Shown: piece after piece, positions 45,140 to 54,543 of the stretch
Layout: each line of letters begins with the position of its first letter
How positions within the stretch are numbered: the stretch's first letter is position 1
Source of the DNA: Cryomorpha ignava
GTDB taxonomy: Bacteria; Bacteroidota; Bacteroidia; Flavobacteriales_D; Cryomorphaceae
Length of the DNA stretch: 64,000 nt
Assembly (NCBI RefSeq): GCF_010686655.1
Contig: NZ_JAAGVY010000006.1
Coordinates: 94,230 to 158,229, forward strand
Direction: 5' to 3'
Notes under the pieces: model-generated
The model's database searches: none
Seen by the model: the letters and a program-made list of their open reading frames with translations, nothing else
What the model was told of the DNA's origin: nothing
Made by a program: the position numbers and the translations under genes

Positions 45140-46865
45140 TTCGCAAATAGAAATAAGCAATAAAAAAGGAATTTTCACCCTTGTGTCCGCTTGTCATCAT
45201 TTTGGTGTTCAAGACGTTATTATTTCACCGGGATCGCGAAATGCGCCGCTCACCATTTCATTCGGCCGGTGTGGTTTATTTAAGTGCCACAGCATTCCCG
45301 ATGAGCGATCGGCAGCCTTTTACGCTATGGGAATTTCTATAGCGACAAATCGACCCGTGGCCGTAATTTGTACCAGCGGTTCGGCTGCGGCCAATTTATC
45401 GCCGGCACTGGCGGAAGCTTTTTATCAAAAAATACCACTCGTAGCCATCACTGCCGATAGACCAATGGCATGGATAGACCAGGGAAACGGACAAACAATT
45501 CGACAGGAAAAGCTTTTTCAGAATTTTACAGTAAATGGATTTTCGATGCATAGCGAACCCGGATCAAAGGACGAAATGTGGTACAACCGACGAAAATTAA
45601 GCGAAGTTTTTGCAGATGCCTTATCACGAAAAAAAGGACCTGTTCACATCAATGTTCCACTAAGCGAGCCACTTTACGGAATGAAGACTTACGATTTCGA
45701 AAATGATAAACCGCAGTTTTACGCCATTCAGAAAATAAACTCTTCGCCTGAAATTGAAGCGATTAAAACATTTGCAAAACAACTTTCGGAATCAAAAAAA
45801 GTGATGATTCTGGCGGGGCAAATGCCGTCGAACGAAACGCTTCACCATGTCTTAGAGAAGTATTCGCACCGCGATAATGTGGTGATTCTCACTGAAACAA
45901 CAAGTAATATCAATCTCAAAAAAGCGATTGATACCATTGATCGGCTTATAATGCCGATGGCCAATACCGATGCAATTAAGGATTTTATGCCCGATTTGCT
46001 GATTACCATCGGTGGGAACATTGTATCTAAAAAGATCAAGGCCTTGCTCCGCGATTTCCAACCCAAAAGCCATTGGCATATCAGTGAGTTTGACTCAGGT
46101 CTCGATACTTTCCAGAGCCTGACAGACGAAGTGGTTTGCAATCCAGAGGTTTTTCTTTCGGATTTGATGGCGATTAATGCGCCTATTAAAAAATCAGATT
46201 ACAACGCTAACTGGCAGAGTTTGAAAAACGCTTCTCAAGCGGCTCATGACGAATATATTTCAAAATTGGAATACGCTGATTTTTATGCTTTCAGAGAAAT
46301 TTTGAGCCGTATAAAAGCACCTGCCAGTATTCACATGGCGAATAGCTCGCCGGTGCGGTACATTCAACTTTTTGGTCATCGAAAAGATTTGAAATACTTC
46401 GGAAACAGAGGAACAAGCGGTATTGATGGTTGCACAAGTACGGCAGCCGGAATTGCAAAAGCAAGCCCCGATGAAAATCACTTTTTGATTACCGGCGACA
46501 CTGCTTTTCAATACGATATAAACGGATTGTGGAATCGCGACTTTCCGCAAAACCTAAAAATCATCCTGATCAATAACGGTGGTGGCGGCATTTTTAGAAT
46601 CATTGAAGGCCCTGATCGGGTTGAAGAATTAGTAGATTTCTTTGAAGCTTATCATCCTGTAGATTTTGAAATGACCGCCAAGGCGCATAGCTTAGAATAT
46701 TATAAAGCGAGCGACAAAAAAAGCTTGAGCACTGCGCTTCCTGACTTCTTTAATCATAAGGGAGCTGCCTTGATTGAGATTAAAACTATAGCAGATCAAA
46801 ATGCAAAATGGCTGAAGAATTACTTTAAGGAAATTGAGAAGGGATTGAAGATTTCAGAATTATGA
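45132..46865 (+). CDS. menD: 2-succinyl-5-enolpyruvyl-6-hydroxy-3-cyclohexene-1-carboxylate synthase
   Basis: 577-residue thiamine diphosphate enzyme that joins isochorismate and 2-oxoglutarate. VISPGSRNAPLTISFG at the N-terminus is the MenD signature. DERSAAFYAMG carries the ThDP-activating glutamate, and GDTAFQYDINGLWN with INNGGGGIF forms the Mg-ThDP site. Normal length. Starts within the last codons of menF; the next gene downstream is on the opposite strand. Confidence 0.96.
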   Translation: MANSQIEISNKKGIFTLVSACHHFGVQDVIISPGSRNAPLTISFGRCGLFKCHSIPDERSAAFYAMGISIATNRPVAVICTSGSAAANLSPALAEAFYQKIPLVAITADRPMAWIDQGNGQTIRQEKLFQNFTVNGFSMHSEPGSKDEMWYNRRKLSEVFADALSRKKGPVHINVPLSEPLYGMKTYDFENDKPQFYAIQKINSSPEIEAIKTFAKQLSESKKVMILAGQMPSNETLHHVLEKYSHRDNVVILTETTSNINLKKAIDTIDRLIMPMANTDAIKDFMPDLLITIGGNIVSKKIKALLRDFQPKSHWHISEFDSGLDTFQSLTDEVVCNPEVFLSDLMAINAPIKKSDYNANWQSLKNASQAAHDEYISKLEYADFYAFREILSRIKAPASIHMANSSPVRYIQLFGHRKDLKYFGNRGTSGIDGCTSTAAGIAKASPDENHFLITGDTAFQYDINGLWNRDFPQNLKIILINNGGGGIFRIIEGPDRVEELVDFFEAYHPVDFEMTAKAHSLEYYKASDKKSLSTALPDFFNHKGAALIEIKTIADQNAKWLKNYFKEIEKGLKISEL

Positions 46866-46998
46866 TTTTAGATTTTAGATTGAGAAAGTGATTTACTTTT
46901 CCGATTGAAAAGCGTGCAATCCATTGAAGAAAAATAGAAATTGCGATTTTTTTCCTTGATCTGAAATATTTTATTCCAATATATCAGAAATCACGGTA

Positions 46999-47406
46999 TC
47001 ACCCCTGCTTTTCAATCCACTCCAAAGCTTCAAAAATACTTTCAAAAATCTTGGTCGGCTTTGTAGGCTTGTAATGTCTTATATAAAACTTAGCGATAAG
47101 CTGGTGCGCATAAGTACTTATCAATATAGCGTCGGCAGTAGAAAAACGATTAGCAGAATTGGTTAAATGCTCTTGAACCCCATCAGAAATCGTAGAGCCA
47201 TATCCGAATTCAATTAAAAAAGGCTTTTGAAAAGAATCACGATTTTCTAAAATAAAGAGATTGATATTCTTAATGTCTTTCATATTAAACTCCTCGCCCT
47301 CTTTTAACCGCAAATAATAAAATCCGCGGTCATCAAGATGAAACTCAAAATTAGTGTCTGTTAGCCTCTGCTTTTTCATTCTATCAAAAATACTACGTAA
47401 TTTCAC
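46999..47406 (-). CDS. Small STAS/SpoIIAA-like protein inserted in the men cluster
   Basis: 135 residues, basic, no signal peptide. Alternating short strands and helices (FEFHLDDRGFYYLRLKEGEEF; KPFLIEFGYGST; SANRFSTADAILISTYAHQLIAKFY; PTKIFESIFEALEWIEKQG) suggest the small STAS-like domain group common in Bacteroidota, of unknown role. It is transcribed against the men genes and occupies the place between menD and menA where menB is often found. The first ATG was used; ATG nine codons in is possible. Confidence 0.72.
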   Translation of the reverse strand: MKLRSIFDRMKKQRLTDTNFEFHLDDRGFYYLRLKEGEEFNMKDIKNINLFILENRDSFQKPFLIEFGYGSTISDGVQEHLTNSANRFSTADAILISTYAHQLIAKFYIRHYKPTKPTKIFESIFEALEWIEKQG

Positions 47407-47546
47407 TCGTTTTCTCCTGCAATGATACGGGTTTCACACAATTTAGTTTTCATATTTTTAATATAACAATTTCAAGAATTCGCCTCGGCAAACGAAAAGG
47501 TAAAATTCAAAAGAAATTCATAGTTTCTTACGACCTTTGCGCCACG

Positions 47547-48449
47547 ATGGCAAAGATTGAATCATGGTTTAAAGCATTCAGGCTACGCACCCTTCCTCTT
47601 TCGTTTTCTAGCGTGATATTGGGAAGCATGCTGGCGCTTTATAAGGATGCTTTTCAACCTGCGATTTTAATTGGGGCGCTTATTACCACTTTGTTTTTAC
47701 AAATTTTGAGCAATCTGGCAAATGACTATGGTGACCATAAAAACGGAATTGACAACGACAACCGGCTTGGCCCTAAAAGAAGTGTTCAAAGTGGCGAAAT
47801 AACACCGCGCCAAATGATTGCCGGGATCGTAATATGTTCCATACTTGCTTTTGCCTCTGGACTTTGGTTGCTGTACGAAGTATCAAAAAAAGCAGACTTA
47901 ACAATCGTTTTAAGCTTCCTGATTATTGGCCTTCTGGCAATAGGAGCAGCCATAAAATACACCGTGGGCAAGAATCCCTATGGCTACAAGGGCTTGGGCG
48001 ACATTGCCGTTTTTCTGTTTTTTGGTATTATCGGTGTAGCCGGAACCTACTTTTTGCACACGAACCAAATGGATTGGAAAGAGCTTTTGCCTGCAGTTTC
48101 TATTGGGTTGCTCGCCACAGGCGTGCTAAACCTCAACAATCTTCGCGACATAGAAAACGACAGAGATTCAAACAAGCGTTCTCTTGTGGTAATCATGGGT
48201 TTGAAAAAAGCTAAAATTTATCATGCCTTTCTTATTTTAGGGTCTATCGCAGCCGTTATCGTTTATACCTTTTTAGAATATCATTCAAATTACCAGTTTC
48301 TATTTTTAATTGCTGCACCTATGCTGATTCAAAATGTACTGGTAGTTTTTAGAAGCACCAGCTCTGCAGAATTTGATGCAGAACTTAAAAAGCTGGCACT
48401 CGCAACATTAATTTTCGCAATAACCATTGGCATAGGGCTCAATTACTGA
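47547..48449 (+). CDS. menA: 1,4-dihydroxy-2-naphthoate polyprenyltransferase
   Basis: 300-residue UbiA-family membrane enzyme that attaches the isoprenoid tail to DHNA. About eight to nine TM helices. The first Asp-rich motif is NLANDYGDHKNGIDND followed by GPKRSVQSG; the second is NLRDIENDRDSNKRSL. These bind the prenyl diphosphate through Mg2+. Its TGA overlaps the menC ATG by 1 bp, so translation is probably coupled. Confidence 0.96.
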   Translation: MAKIESWFKAFRLRTLPLSFSSVILGSMLALYKDAFQPAILIGALITTLFLQILSNLANDYGDHKNGIDNDNRLGPKRSVQSGEITPRQMIAGIVICSILAFASGLWLLYEVSKKADLTIVLSFLIIGLLAIGAAIKYTVGKNPYGYKGLGDIAVFLFFGIIGVAGTYFLHTNQMDWKELLPAVSIGLLATGVLNLNNLRDIENDRDSNKRSLVVIMGLKKAKIYHAFLILGSIAAVIVYTFLEYHSNYQFLFLIAAPMLIQNVLVVFRSTSSAEFDAELKKLALATLIFAITIGIGLNY

Positions 48450-49495
48450 TGATTACAGCATACTGGAAAAAGCACAACTTAGAATTTACAACACCTCGGG
48501 GTACTTCGCGAGGAATTATGAGTTCTAAACCAAGTTACTTTCTGATTTTAAATGATGGAGCCGACATTTTCGTTGGAGAATGCGGATTGCTACCCGGTCT
48601 TTCAATCGACGATAGAGAAGGGTATGAATCACTACTCAATCATGTAGTAAGCGCCTTAATGAATGAGAATAAATTACCCGATTTAACGCTATGGCCTTCC
48701 ATTCAATGTGGTTTGGAAAATCTGGAACTGCATAGAGCGGGCGGTTCCTTTCAACATATTTTTAATACCCCATTCTCAAGTGGCGATGCCGGGATTGAAA
48801 TCAACGGTCTGGTCTGGATGGACAAGGCCGAACAAATGTTTCAGGAGCTTAATTCTAAATTAGAAACAGGCTACACTTGCGTGAAATTGAAAATTGGAGC
48901 AATAGATTTCAACGATGAAATTAATTTACTGAAGCACATCAGGAAGCAATACACCTCAACCGATGTAGTAATCAGGGTGGATGCCAATGGTGCCTTTTCG
49001 GCAAATGACGCCTACAAAAAGCTATCGCAACTCGCCGCACTCGATATTCACTCTATTGAGCAGCCCATAAAAGCGGGTCAATGGAATGAGATGGCCGAAC
49101 TCTGCGCAAAAACACCACTTCCCATTGCACTCGACGAAGAGCTTATTGGTTTAACCACATCTGCCGAAAGGCAAATAATGATGGAAACTATTAAGCCACA
49201 AGCCATTATTTTAAAACCGAGCCTGATAGGTGGCTTCAAAATAAGCGATGAATGGATTGAGCTTGCAGAAGAACACGATGCTTTTTGGTGGGCAACCTCA
49301 GCGCTTGAATCTAACGTGGGTCTGAATGCCATAGCGCAATATACGGCATCAAAAAATCCCAAAATCGCCCAAGGTCTCGGCACGGGAATGCTCTACACCA
49401 ATAATATTTCAAGCCCGCTTGAAATCAGGAAAAACAAATTGTTTTACAATCCCGAAAAAGAGTGGGAAATCCCTTTTTCTTATGAACCCGTTTGA
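48449..49495 (+). CDS. menC: o-Succinylbenzoate synthase
   Basis: 348-residue enolase-superfamily dehydratase. The lysine acid/base pair and metal ligands are visible in VKLKIGAIDF, VDANGAFSA, IEQPI, ALDEELIG and ILKPSLIGG. It converts SHCHC to o-succinylbenzoate. It overlaps menA by 1 bp and menE by 14 bp. Confidence 0.95.
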   Translation: MITAYWKKHNLEFTTPRGTSRGIMSSKPSYFLILNDGADIFVGECGLLPGLSIDDREGYESLLNHVVSALMNENKLPDLTLWPSIQCGLENLELHRAGGSFQHIFNTPFSSGDAGIEINGLVWMDKAEQMFQELNSKLETGYTCVKLKIGAIDFNDEINLLKHIRKQYTSTDVVIRVDANGAFSANDAYKKLSQLAALDIHSIEQPIKAGQWNEMAELCAKTPLPIALDEELIGLTTSAERQIMMETIKPQAIILKPSLIGGFKISDEWIELAEEHDAFWWATSALESNVGLNAIAQYTASKNPKIAQGLGTGMLYTNNISSPLEIRKNKLFYNPEKEWEIPFSYEPV

Positions 49496-50525
49496 TCAAT
49501 ACCGCGGTTTGCGCCTTAACGGCAAATTTTTCCAAAAGCAAAATCTGCTCGATCAAGAATATTCTATCCATAATGCAAATTCAGCGCTGACGCTGGAATT
49601 TGCAAGAGAATTATTTACAGAAAGTGACGGGATTTTTGTCCAAACCTCCGGATCTACCGGCAATCCAAAAGATATTTTCTTTTCAAAACTGGCTGTCGTT
49701 ATAAGCGCACAAGCGACAAATTCTTTTTTTGGTCTTAGCGAAAAATCGATTGCGGTTTTGCCACTTCCCTTGCAATATATAGCCGGCAAGATGATGGTTG
49801 CCAGAGCAATCGTGGGTGGTTACAACCTAATTGTCATAGAAGCGAGTTCAAATCCGGATTTAAGCAGAATTCAGGCGGATTTTATGCCGGTTACTCCTTT
49901 TCAAATGATCAATATTATCGAAAACCAGCCCGAATCACTAAGCCAAATAGGCACTTATTTGATTGGTGGAGGTGCACCCTCTGCAGCACTTATCGCCAAA
50001 ATAAATCAGGTAGATCTGAACGCTTATGCCAGTTTTGGAATGACTGAAACGCTCTCTCACTTTGCTCTCGCAAATTTGAAGAATACAACAGACTCGCCAA
50101 TTTACAAACCGGTAGAAGGAGCTAAAATACGGGCAAGGAAGGACGGGACGCTGGAGGTAAATTGGCCGGGCATTACTGATGGATGGCTTCACACAAATGA
50201 TATAGCCGAAATTGATAACGGTGGATTTCGTTGGCTTGGTAGAGCCGACAATCTCATTAATTCAGGTGGAGTAAAAATAATTCCCGAACGTGTGGAGCAA
50301 ATTTTAGACAATTATATCCGCTCACCTTTTTTCGTCGCAGGCGTTCCTCACAAAACACTTGGGCAGGAGCTTGTATTAGTTTCTGAAGAAGAAATAGACC
50401 TTGATCTCACTTCCATAAAATGGGATTTCAAATACCAAAAACCAAAACGGATTCTTGTAATTCATCCGTTTTTGAGAACCGTTTCGGGCAAGATCAAACG
50501 GCGGGCAACTATCGACTTGCTTTAG
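49482..50525 (+). CDS. menE: o-Succinylbenzoate-CoA ligase
   Basis: 347-residue AMP-binding enzyme that makes OSB-CoA. The P-loop is VQTSGSTGNPK, the adenine motif is YASFGMTETLSHFAL, the hinge is TNDIAEIDNGGFRWLGRADN, and the C-terminal lysine is in SGKIKRRAT. It is shorter than E. coli MenE (about 450) because the N-terminal subdomain is reduced, as in other Bacteroidota MenE. The start ATG at 49482 lies inside menC; the longer frame has no family likeness. Confidence 0.93.
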   Translation: MNPFDQYRGLRLNGKFFQKQNLLDQEYSIHNANSALTLEFARELFTESDGIFVQTSGSTGNPKDIFFSKLAVVISAQATNSFFGLSEKSIAVLPLPLQYIAGKMMVARAIVGGYNLIVIEASSNPDLSRIQADFMPVTPFQMINIIENQPESLSQIGTYLIGGGAPSAALIAKINQVDLNAYASFGMTETLSHFALANLKNTTDSPIYKPVEGAKIRARKDGTLEVNWPGITDGWLHTNDIAEIDNGGFRWLGRADNLINSGGVKIIPERVEQILDNYIRSPFFVAGVPHKTLGQELVLVSEEEIDLDLTSIKWDFKYQKPKRILVIHPFLRTVSGKIKRRATIDLL

Positions 50526-50537
50526 TCGCAGAAGAAA

Positions 50538-51338
50538 TTAGATAGCGCCTGCAGTGACCTCGTATCCGCTATATTTTCGCATATTAATTACATTCCCACC
50601 TTTGAAATAGAGGTATTGACCCCGAATTCCAACCAGCTCACCAATCAGTTCTTTTCGATCTTCCAGCTTTAGCGATTTTATCTTTTTTGGATAAGCAATT
50701 ACCGGATATTTAAATTCGCGCACATCGCAATTTTTTGCTCCATATTGCTGATATTCCTTGGGTAAAAAAGAGATTAACTCGTTACAAACTTCACTTAAAT
50801 CGTCTTCATCGCGCTCATCTATCAGCATTTTTCGCCAGTCGGTGCGGTCTGAAAGGTATTGCTTTAGCTCAATTTCTATCAACCCCGCCATTTGCCGATA
50901 AGGCACTTCTGCAATTATTGACGCTCGCCACGCTCCCTGATCAATCCACCGGGTAGGCATTTGCAAAGTACGGGTAACTCCCACTTTTATACCGCCGGTT
51001 TGCGCCAGATAAATATAATGGGGCTGGTTGTGGTTCTTTTCTTCATATGCTACATCGCGACCTTTGCCCAAATGCGCTTCGCAAAGTTCAGGACGTATAA
51101 TACATGGTGCCGCCTCTGGCGATTCAGAAAAACACTGATAGCAAAATCCCTGACCAAAAGTTTTTTGAATCGACTTACCACAATTTATGCAGTAAATATT
51201 TCCGGTCCATGCCAGTCTAAAATCTTTTCCGACAAGCGTATCCATCTCAAAAACAGGCTGCTTATTTAAATTCATCCAGTACTTAATCACGTCGCCGTCT
51301 TCAACAAACATCTTTCTTAGTACCCCTGTATTTTCCAT
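50538..51338 (-). CDS. DUF2797 family protein
   Basis: 266 residues. A zinc-ribbon-like N-terminal part (YCINCGKSIQKTFGQGFCYQC with further cysteines in APCIIRPELCEAHLG) precedes the DUF2797 core (HYIYLAQTGGIKVGVTRTLQMPTRWIDQGA), which has GIY-YIG-like features in its YIYLAQ...IKVGVTR segment. The function is unknown. Convergent with menE, 12 bp between stops. Confidence 0.9.
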   Translation of the reverse strand: MENTGVLRKMFVEDGDVIKYWMNLNKQPVFEMDTLVGKDFRLAWTGNIYCINCGKSIQKTFGQGFCYQCFSESPEAAPCIIRPELCEAHLGKGRDVAYEEKNHNQPHYIYLAQTGGIKVGVTRTLQMPTRWIDQGAWRASIIAEVPYRQMAGLIEIELKQYLSDRTDWRKMLIDERDEDDLSEVCNELISFLPKEYQQYGAKNCDVREFKYPVIAYPKKIKSLKLEDRKELIGELVGIRGQYLYFKGGNVINMRKYSGYEVTAGAI

Positions 51339-51402
51339 TGTTCAAATTTTTCTGGTGTGTATTGATGCTATTTTACTAATTTGGAGAATAATTTGCGAAT
51401 AT

Positions 51403-52914
51403 ATGGCCCTCCATTCAGTTTTTTCCTGGTTTATGAAAAAGAGATTACACCAAATCGAACTCTTTATGAAGTATCCCATTGAAGTTCAAAACGAAGTGTT
51501 TGAAAAACTTATCGGCATGGGTAAAATCACCGAGTTTGGCAAAGATCATAATTTTAGTCAAATGATGGCTCAAACCCATTTTCGGGAGCAGGTTCCATTG
51601 CAAACTTACGAAGATGTAAAGCCTTATGTAAAAAGATTGCAGCAGGGAGAGCAGAATCTACTCTGGTCAACTCCTATTAATTGGTTTGCAAAATCATCGG
51701 GAACCACCAGCGATAAAAGCAAATTTATTCCGGTAAGCCGCGAAGCGCTTGAAGACTGCCACTACAAAGCCGGAAAAGACTTGCTCGCACTTTACAACCA
51801 CAACCATCCCAACAACAAAGTGTACAATGGGAAATCGCTTGTATTGGGCGGAAGCAGCCAGGTAAATGAATTCAGAACAGACTCTTATTACGGCGATTTA
51901 TCTGCAATAATCATCAACAATCTCCCTTTTTGGGTAGAGATGAAGCGCATACCCGATCGCGAAATAGCACTCATGGACAAGTGGGAGCCTAAGATCGAAA
52001 AAATGGCGCAAAGCGTTAAGGATGAAAATGTAACAAATATTGCCGGCGTTCCTTCCTGGACATTGGTATTAATGAAACGGATACTAGAGCTTACCGGGAA
52101 GAAAAACATAAGGGAAGTATGGCCAAACCTTGAGTTGTATATGCATGGCGGCGTAAGCTTTGAACCTTACCAAAAACAGTTTGAAAAACTCATTCCCGAT
52201 AATCGCATTCAATACTACGAAAGCTACAATGCCAGTGAGGGATATTTCGGAATACAAGACAGAGCCGGTGCTCACGACATGTTGCTTATGCTCGATTACG
52301 GAATATTTTATGAGTTTATTCCAATTGAAAATGTGCACGATACAAACCCGCAAACGATCTCACTAAAAGAGGTGGAAGTGGGCAAAAATTACGAAATGGT
52401 TATCTCTACCAACGGCGGTTTATGGCGATACCGGCTGGGCGACACTGTAATATTTACATCCGTATTCCCGTTTAGAATAAAAGTCTCAGGTCGCACAAAA
52501 CATTTTATCAATGCTTTTGGCGAAGAGCTGATAATAGACAATGCAGACCAAGCCATAATGCGCGCTAACGAAATATGCCATTGTACGATTCTAGATTTTA
52601 CAGCAGCTCCTGTATATATGAGCGATACTGCGCAGGGAGCACACGAGTGGCTGATTGAATTTAGCCAGGCGCCGGATAATCTGGAGCACTTTACGAAAGT
52701 ACTAGACGCTGAATTGAAAAAAGTAAACAGCGATTATGAGGCAAAGCGTACAGGCGATTTATCATTAAAAATGCCTATTGTAAAAGCCGTTCCGGAAGGA
52801 ACTTTTTATAATTGGCTGAAAAAAAGAGACAAGCTTGGCGGCCAACATAAAGTGCCGCGACTCTCTAATGACAGAAAACTTGTTGACGAAATACTTTCTG
52901 ATATGGCTGATTAG
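51403..52914 (+). CDS. GH3 family protein (acyl-acid-amido synthetase-like)
   Basis: 503 residues from ATG 51403. Adenylating enzyme of the GH3 (auxin-responsive) fold. ATP-site elements are NWFAKSSGTTSDKSKFIP, then YNASEGYFGIQD, then NGGLWRYRLGDTVIF. Plant homologs couple amino acids to hormones; bacterial ones have no settled substrate. The frame opens at 51355 but family proteins begin near xSxxSWFMKKRxHQIE, which favours 51403. Followed after 8 bp by a small secreted protein gene, probably co-transcribed. Confidence 0.9.
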   Translation: MALHSVFSWFMKKRLHQIELFMKYPIEVQNEVFEKLIGMGKITEFGKDHNFSQMMAQTHFREQVPLQTYEDVKPYVKRLQQGEQNLLWSTPINWFAKSSGTTSDKSKFIPVSREALEDCHYKAGKDLLALYNHNHPNNKVYNGKSLVLGGSSQVNEFRTDSYYGDLSAIIINNLPFWVEMKRIPDREIALMDKWEPKIEKMAQSVKDENVTNIAGVPSWTLVLMKRILELTGKKNIREVWPNLELYMHGGVSFEPYQKQFEKLIPDNRIQYYESYNASEGYFGIQDRAGAHDMLLMLDYGIFYEFIPIENVHDTNPQTISLKEVEVGKNYEMVISTNGGLWRYRLGDTVIFTSVFPFRIKVSGRTKHFINAFGEELIIDNADQAIMRANEICHCTILDFTAAPVYMSDTAQGAHEWLIEFSQAPDNLEHFTKVLDAELKKVNSDYEAKRTGDLSLKMPIVKAVPEGTFYNWLKKRDKLGGQHKVPRLSNDRKLVDEILSDMAD

Positions 52915-52922
52915 CTAGCGCG

Positions 52923-53714
52923 ATGAAAAAACAATTTTTCTTTTTCTTATTTCTTTTCACCACCGTTCATGTAAATGCTCAATGGGTGGCAATAGATTCC
53001 TTTGCTGCTACTGCTGACTATTTAGAAATTGACAACCTCAACAATCTCTATCTCGTTAACAACAGTGAAATAAAAAAGTATGATGAGAAGGGTGAGCTGC
53101 AATTCCGCTATAGCGATATGCAACTAGGCAATATTGGCAGTGTGGATGTATCTTACCCCCTGCGACCACTTGTGGTTTATCCTGATTTAAATTACCTGGT
53201 GCTCTTAGACAATACGCTAAGCAGCAACCGTGGAAAAGTAAATTTACTCGATTACAATATAAGTCTTGGGATGCTCGCCTGCTCATCTGTTCAAAATCAT
53301 TTTTGGATTTACGATGCCATGCAATTTGCTTTGATCAGAACTGATGAAAACTTCAAACAAGTAACCGCTACGGGCAATCTATCTCAAATACTCGGAATTG
53401 ATTTTGCGCCTACAAGCATGGTAGAATTTGCGAATAAACTCTATATAAACAACCCAAAAACGGGTATTTTAATATTTGATATTTTTGGAACCTATATTAA
53501 AACGATCCCGATTACGGGCATTCGCGATTTTCAGATATTCGAAAATGAGTTAATCTATTTAAAAAACAACCATATTATAAGGTATAATACCCTTTTATTT
53601 GAAACTAAAGAAGTAGAATTACCCTATATTTGCAGGGATGCACAGTTTCAAAAAGATCAGATTGTGCTGCTCACAGATCAGAAGATTTTTATTTTAAAGA
53701 ATTCCAAACCCTAA
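52923..53714 (+). CDS. Secreted beta-propeller-like protein, unknown function
   Basis: 263 residues with a clear signal peptide (FFFFLFLFTTVHVNAQ). The mature part consists of repeated short strands with NLYLVNNSEIKKYDEKGEL-type blades (LEIDNLNNLYL, LYINNPKTGILIFD, ILLT-like elements near the end), suggesting a small NHL/YncE-type propeller. No lipobox and no sorting domain. It lies 8 bp after the GH3 gene. Confidence 0.75.
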   Translation: MKKQFFFFLFLFTTVHVNAQWVAIDSFAATADYLEIDNLNNLYLVNNSEIKKYDEKGELQFRYSDMQLGNIGSVDVSYPLRPLVVYPDLNYLVLLDNTLSSNRGKVNLLDYNISLGMLACSSVQNHFWIYDAMQFALIRTDENFKQVTATGNLSQILGIDFAPTSMVEFANKLYINNPKTGILIFDIFGTYIKTIPITGIRDFQIFENELIYLKNNHIIRYNTLLFETKEVELPYICRDAQFQKDQIVLLTDQKIFILKNSKP

Positions 53715-53720
53715 ATACCG

Positions 53721-53750
53721 TTTGGGGATAGGTCAATATTTGTACTTTTG
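53721..53750 (+). promoter_or_regulatory. Promoter of the deoxynucleoside kinase gene
   Basis: TTTG at 53721-53724, 18 bp, then TACTTTTG at 53743-53750, a good TTTG-N19-TAnnTTTG match. The ATG at 53770 follows 19 nt later. The box lies inside the longer open frame and so decides the start. Confidence 0.75.
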
Positions 53751-53769
53751 GCCGATACAATTAAGAATT

Positions 53770-54387
53770 ATGCATATAGCCGTTGCTGGAAATATTGGAT
53801 CAGGAAAAACCACGCTCACCGAGCTCCTGGGGAAGCACTACAAGTGGCAGTGTCAGTTTGAAGACGTAGATGAAAATCCGTATCTCATGGAGTTTTATAA
53901 TGACATGCAGCGTTGGTCATTCAACCTTCAAATCTATTTCCTGAATAGTAGATTTAATCAAATTATCGATATCAGAGAAAACAAAATGGATGTTGTTCAG
54001 GATCGTACCATTTACGAAGACGCATACATTTTTGCTCCAAACCTGCACAGCATGGGGCTTATGACCACGCGTGATTTTGAGAATTACTTTTCTCTGTTTT
54101 CATCAATGGAAAAATTTATAGAGCCTCCAGATTTGATGATTTATCTTCGCGCCACGGTTCCGGCCCTGGTAAACAACATCCAAAAACGTGGCCGCGAATA
54201 CGAAGATTCCATTCGTCTAGATTATTTAAAAAGGCTAAATGAGCGCTATGAGGCCTGGATTTCTACTTATGACAAGGGGAAGCTGCTTATTATAGACGTT
54301 GACAACAATGCCTTTCACGAAAATCAGGAAGACCTTGGTAAGATTATCAGTTCAATAGACGCTGAAATTCACGGACTTTTTGAATAA
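53770..54387 (+). CDS. Deoxynucleoside kinase (dNK/dGK family)
   Basis: 205-residue cytosolic kinase that phosphorylates deoxynucleosides in salvage. The P-loop is AVAGNIGSGKTTL at the N-terminus, the DRS-like motif appears as QDRTIYEDAYIFA, and the lid region is RGREYEDSIRLDYLKRLNERYE. The frame is open from 53722, but the extra 16 codons include the promoter, so ATG 53770 (MHIAVAG) is used. A terminator follows. Confidence 0.93.
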   Translation: MHIAVAGNIGSGKTTLTELLGKHYKWQCQFEDVDENPYLMEFYNDMQRWSFNLQIYFLNSRFNQIIDIRENKMDVVQDRTIYEDAYIFAPNLHSMGLMTTRDFENYFSLFSSMEKFIEPPDLMIYLRATVPALVNNIQKRGREYEDSIRLDYLKRLNERYEAWISTYDKGKLLIIDVDNNAFHENQEDLGKIISSIDAEIHGLFE

Positions 54388-54417
54388 TTTGCAACTTTCG
54401 TACTGAAAAAAGATTTT

Positions 54418-54441
54418 AAAAGCCGCTTTGCGGCTTTTTTT
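54418..54441 (+). terminator. Rho-independent terminator after the deoxynucleoside kinase gene
   Basis: AAAAGCCGC-TTT-GCGGCTTTT followed by more T; 30 bp past the stop. Confidence 0.92.
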
Positions 54442-54518
54442 GACTTAACGGATTCAAAACCTTATGATTTTTAGACCAGATGGCTCCATCAGGCAAAACA
54501 GTGATAACCGATTTTTTA

Positions 54519-54526
54519 TAGCTTTG
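54519..54526 (+). promoter_or_regulatory. Promoter -7 box for the O-methyltransferase operon
   Basis: TAGCTTTG matches TAnnTTTG, 17 nt before the ATG at 54544. Confidence 0.55.
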
Positions 54527-54543
54527 AACTTAAACAACGACAA

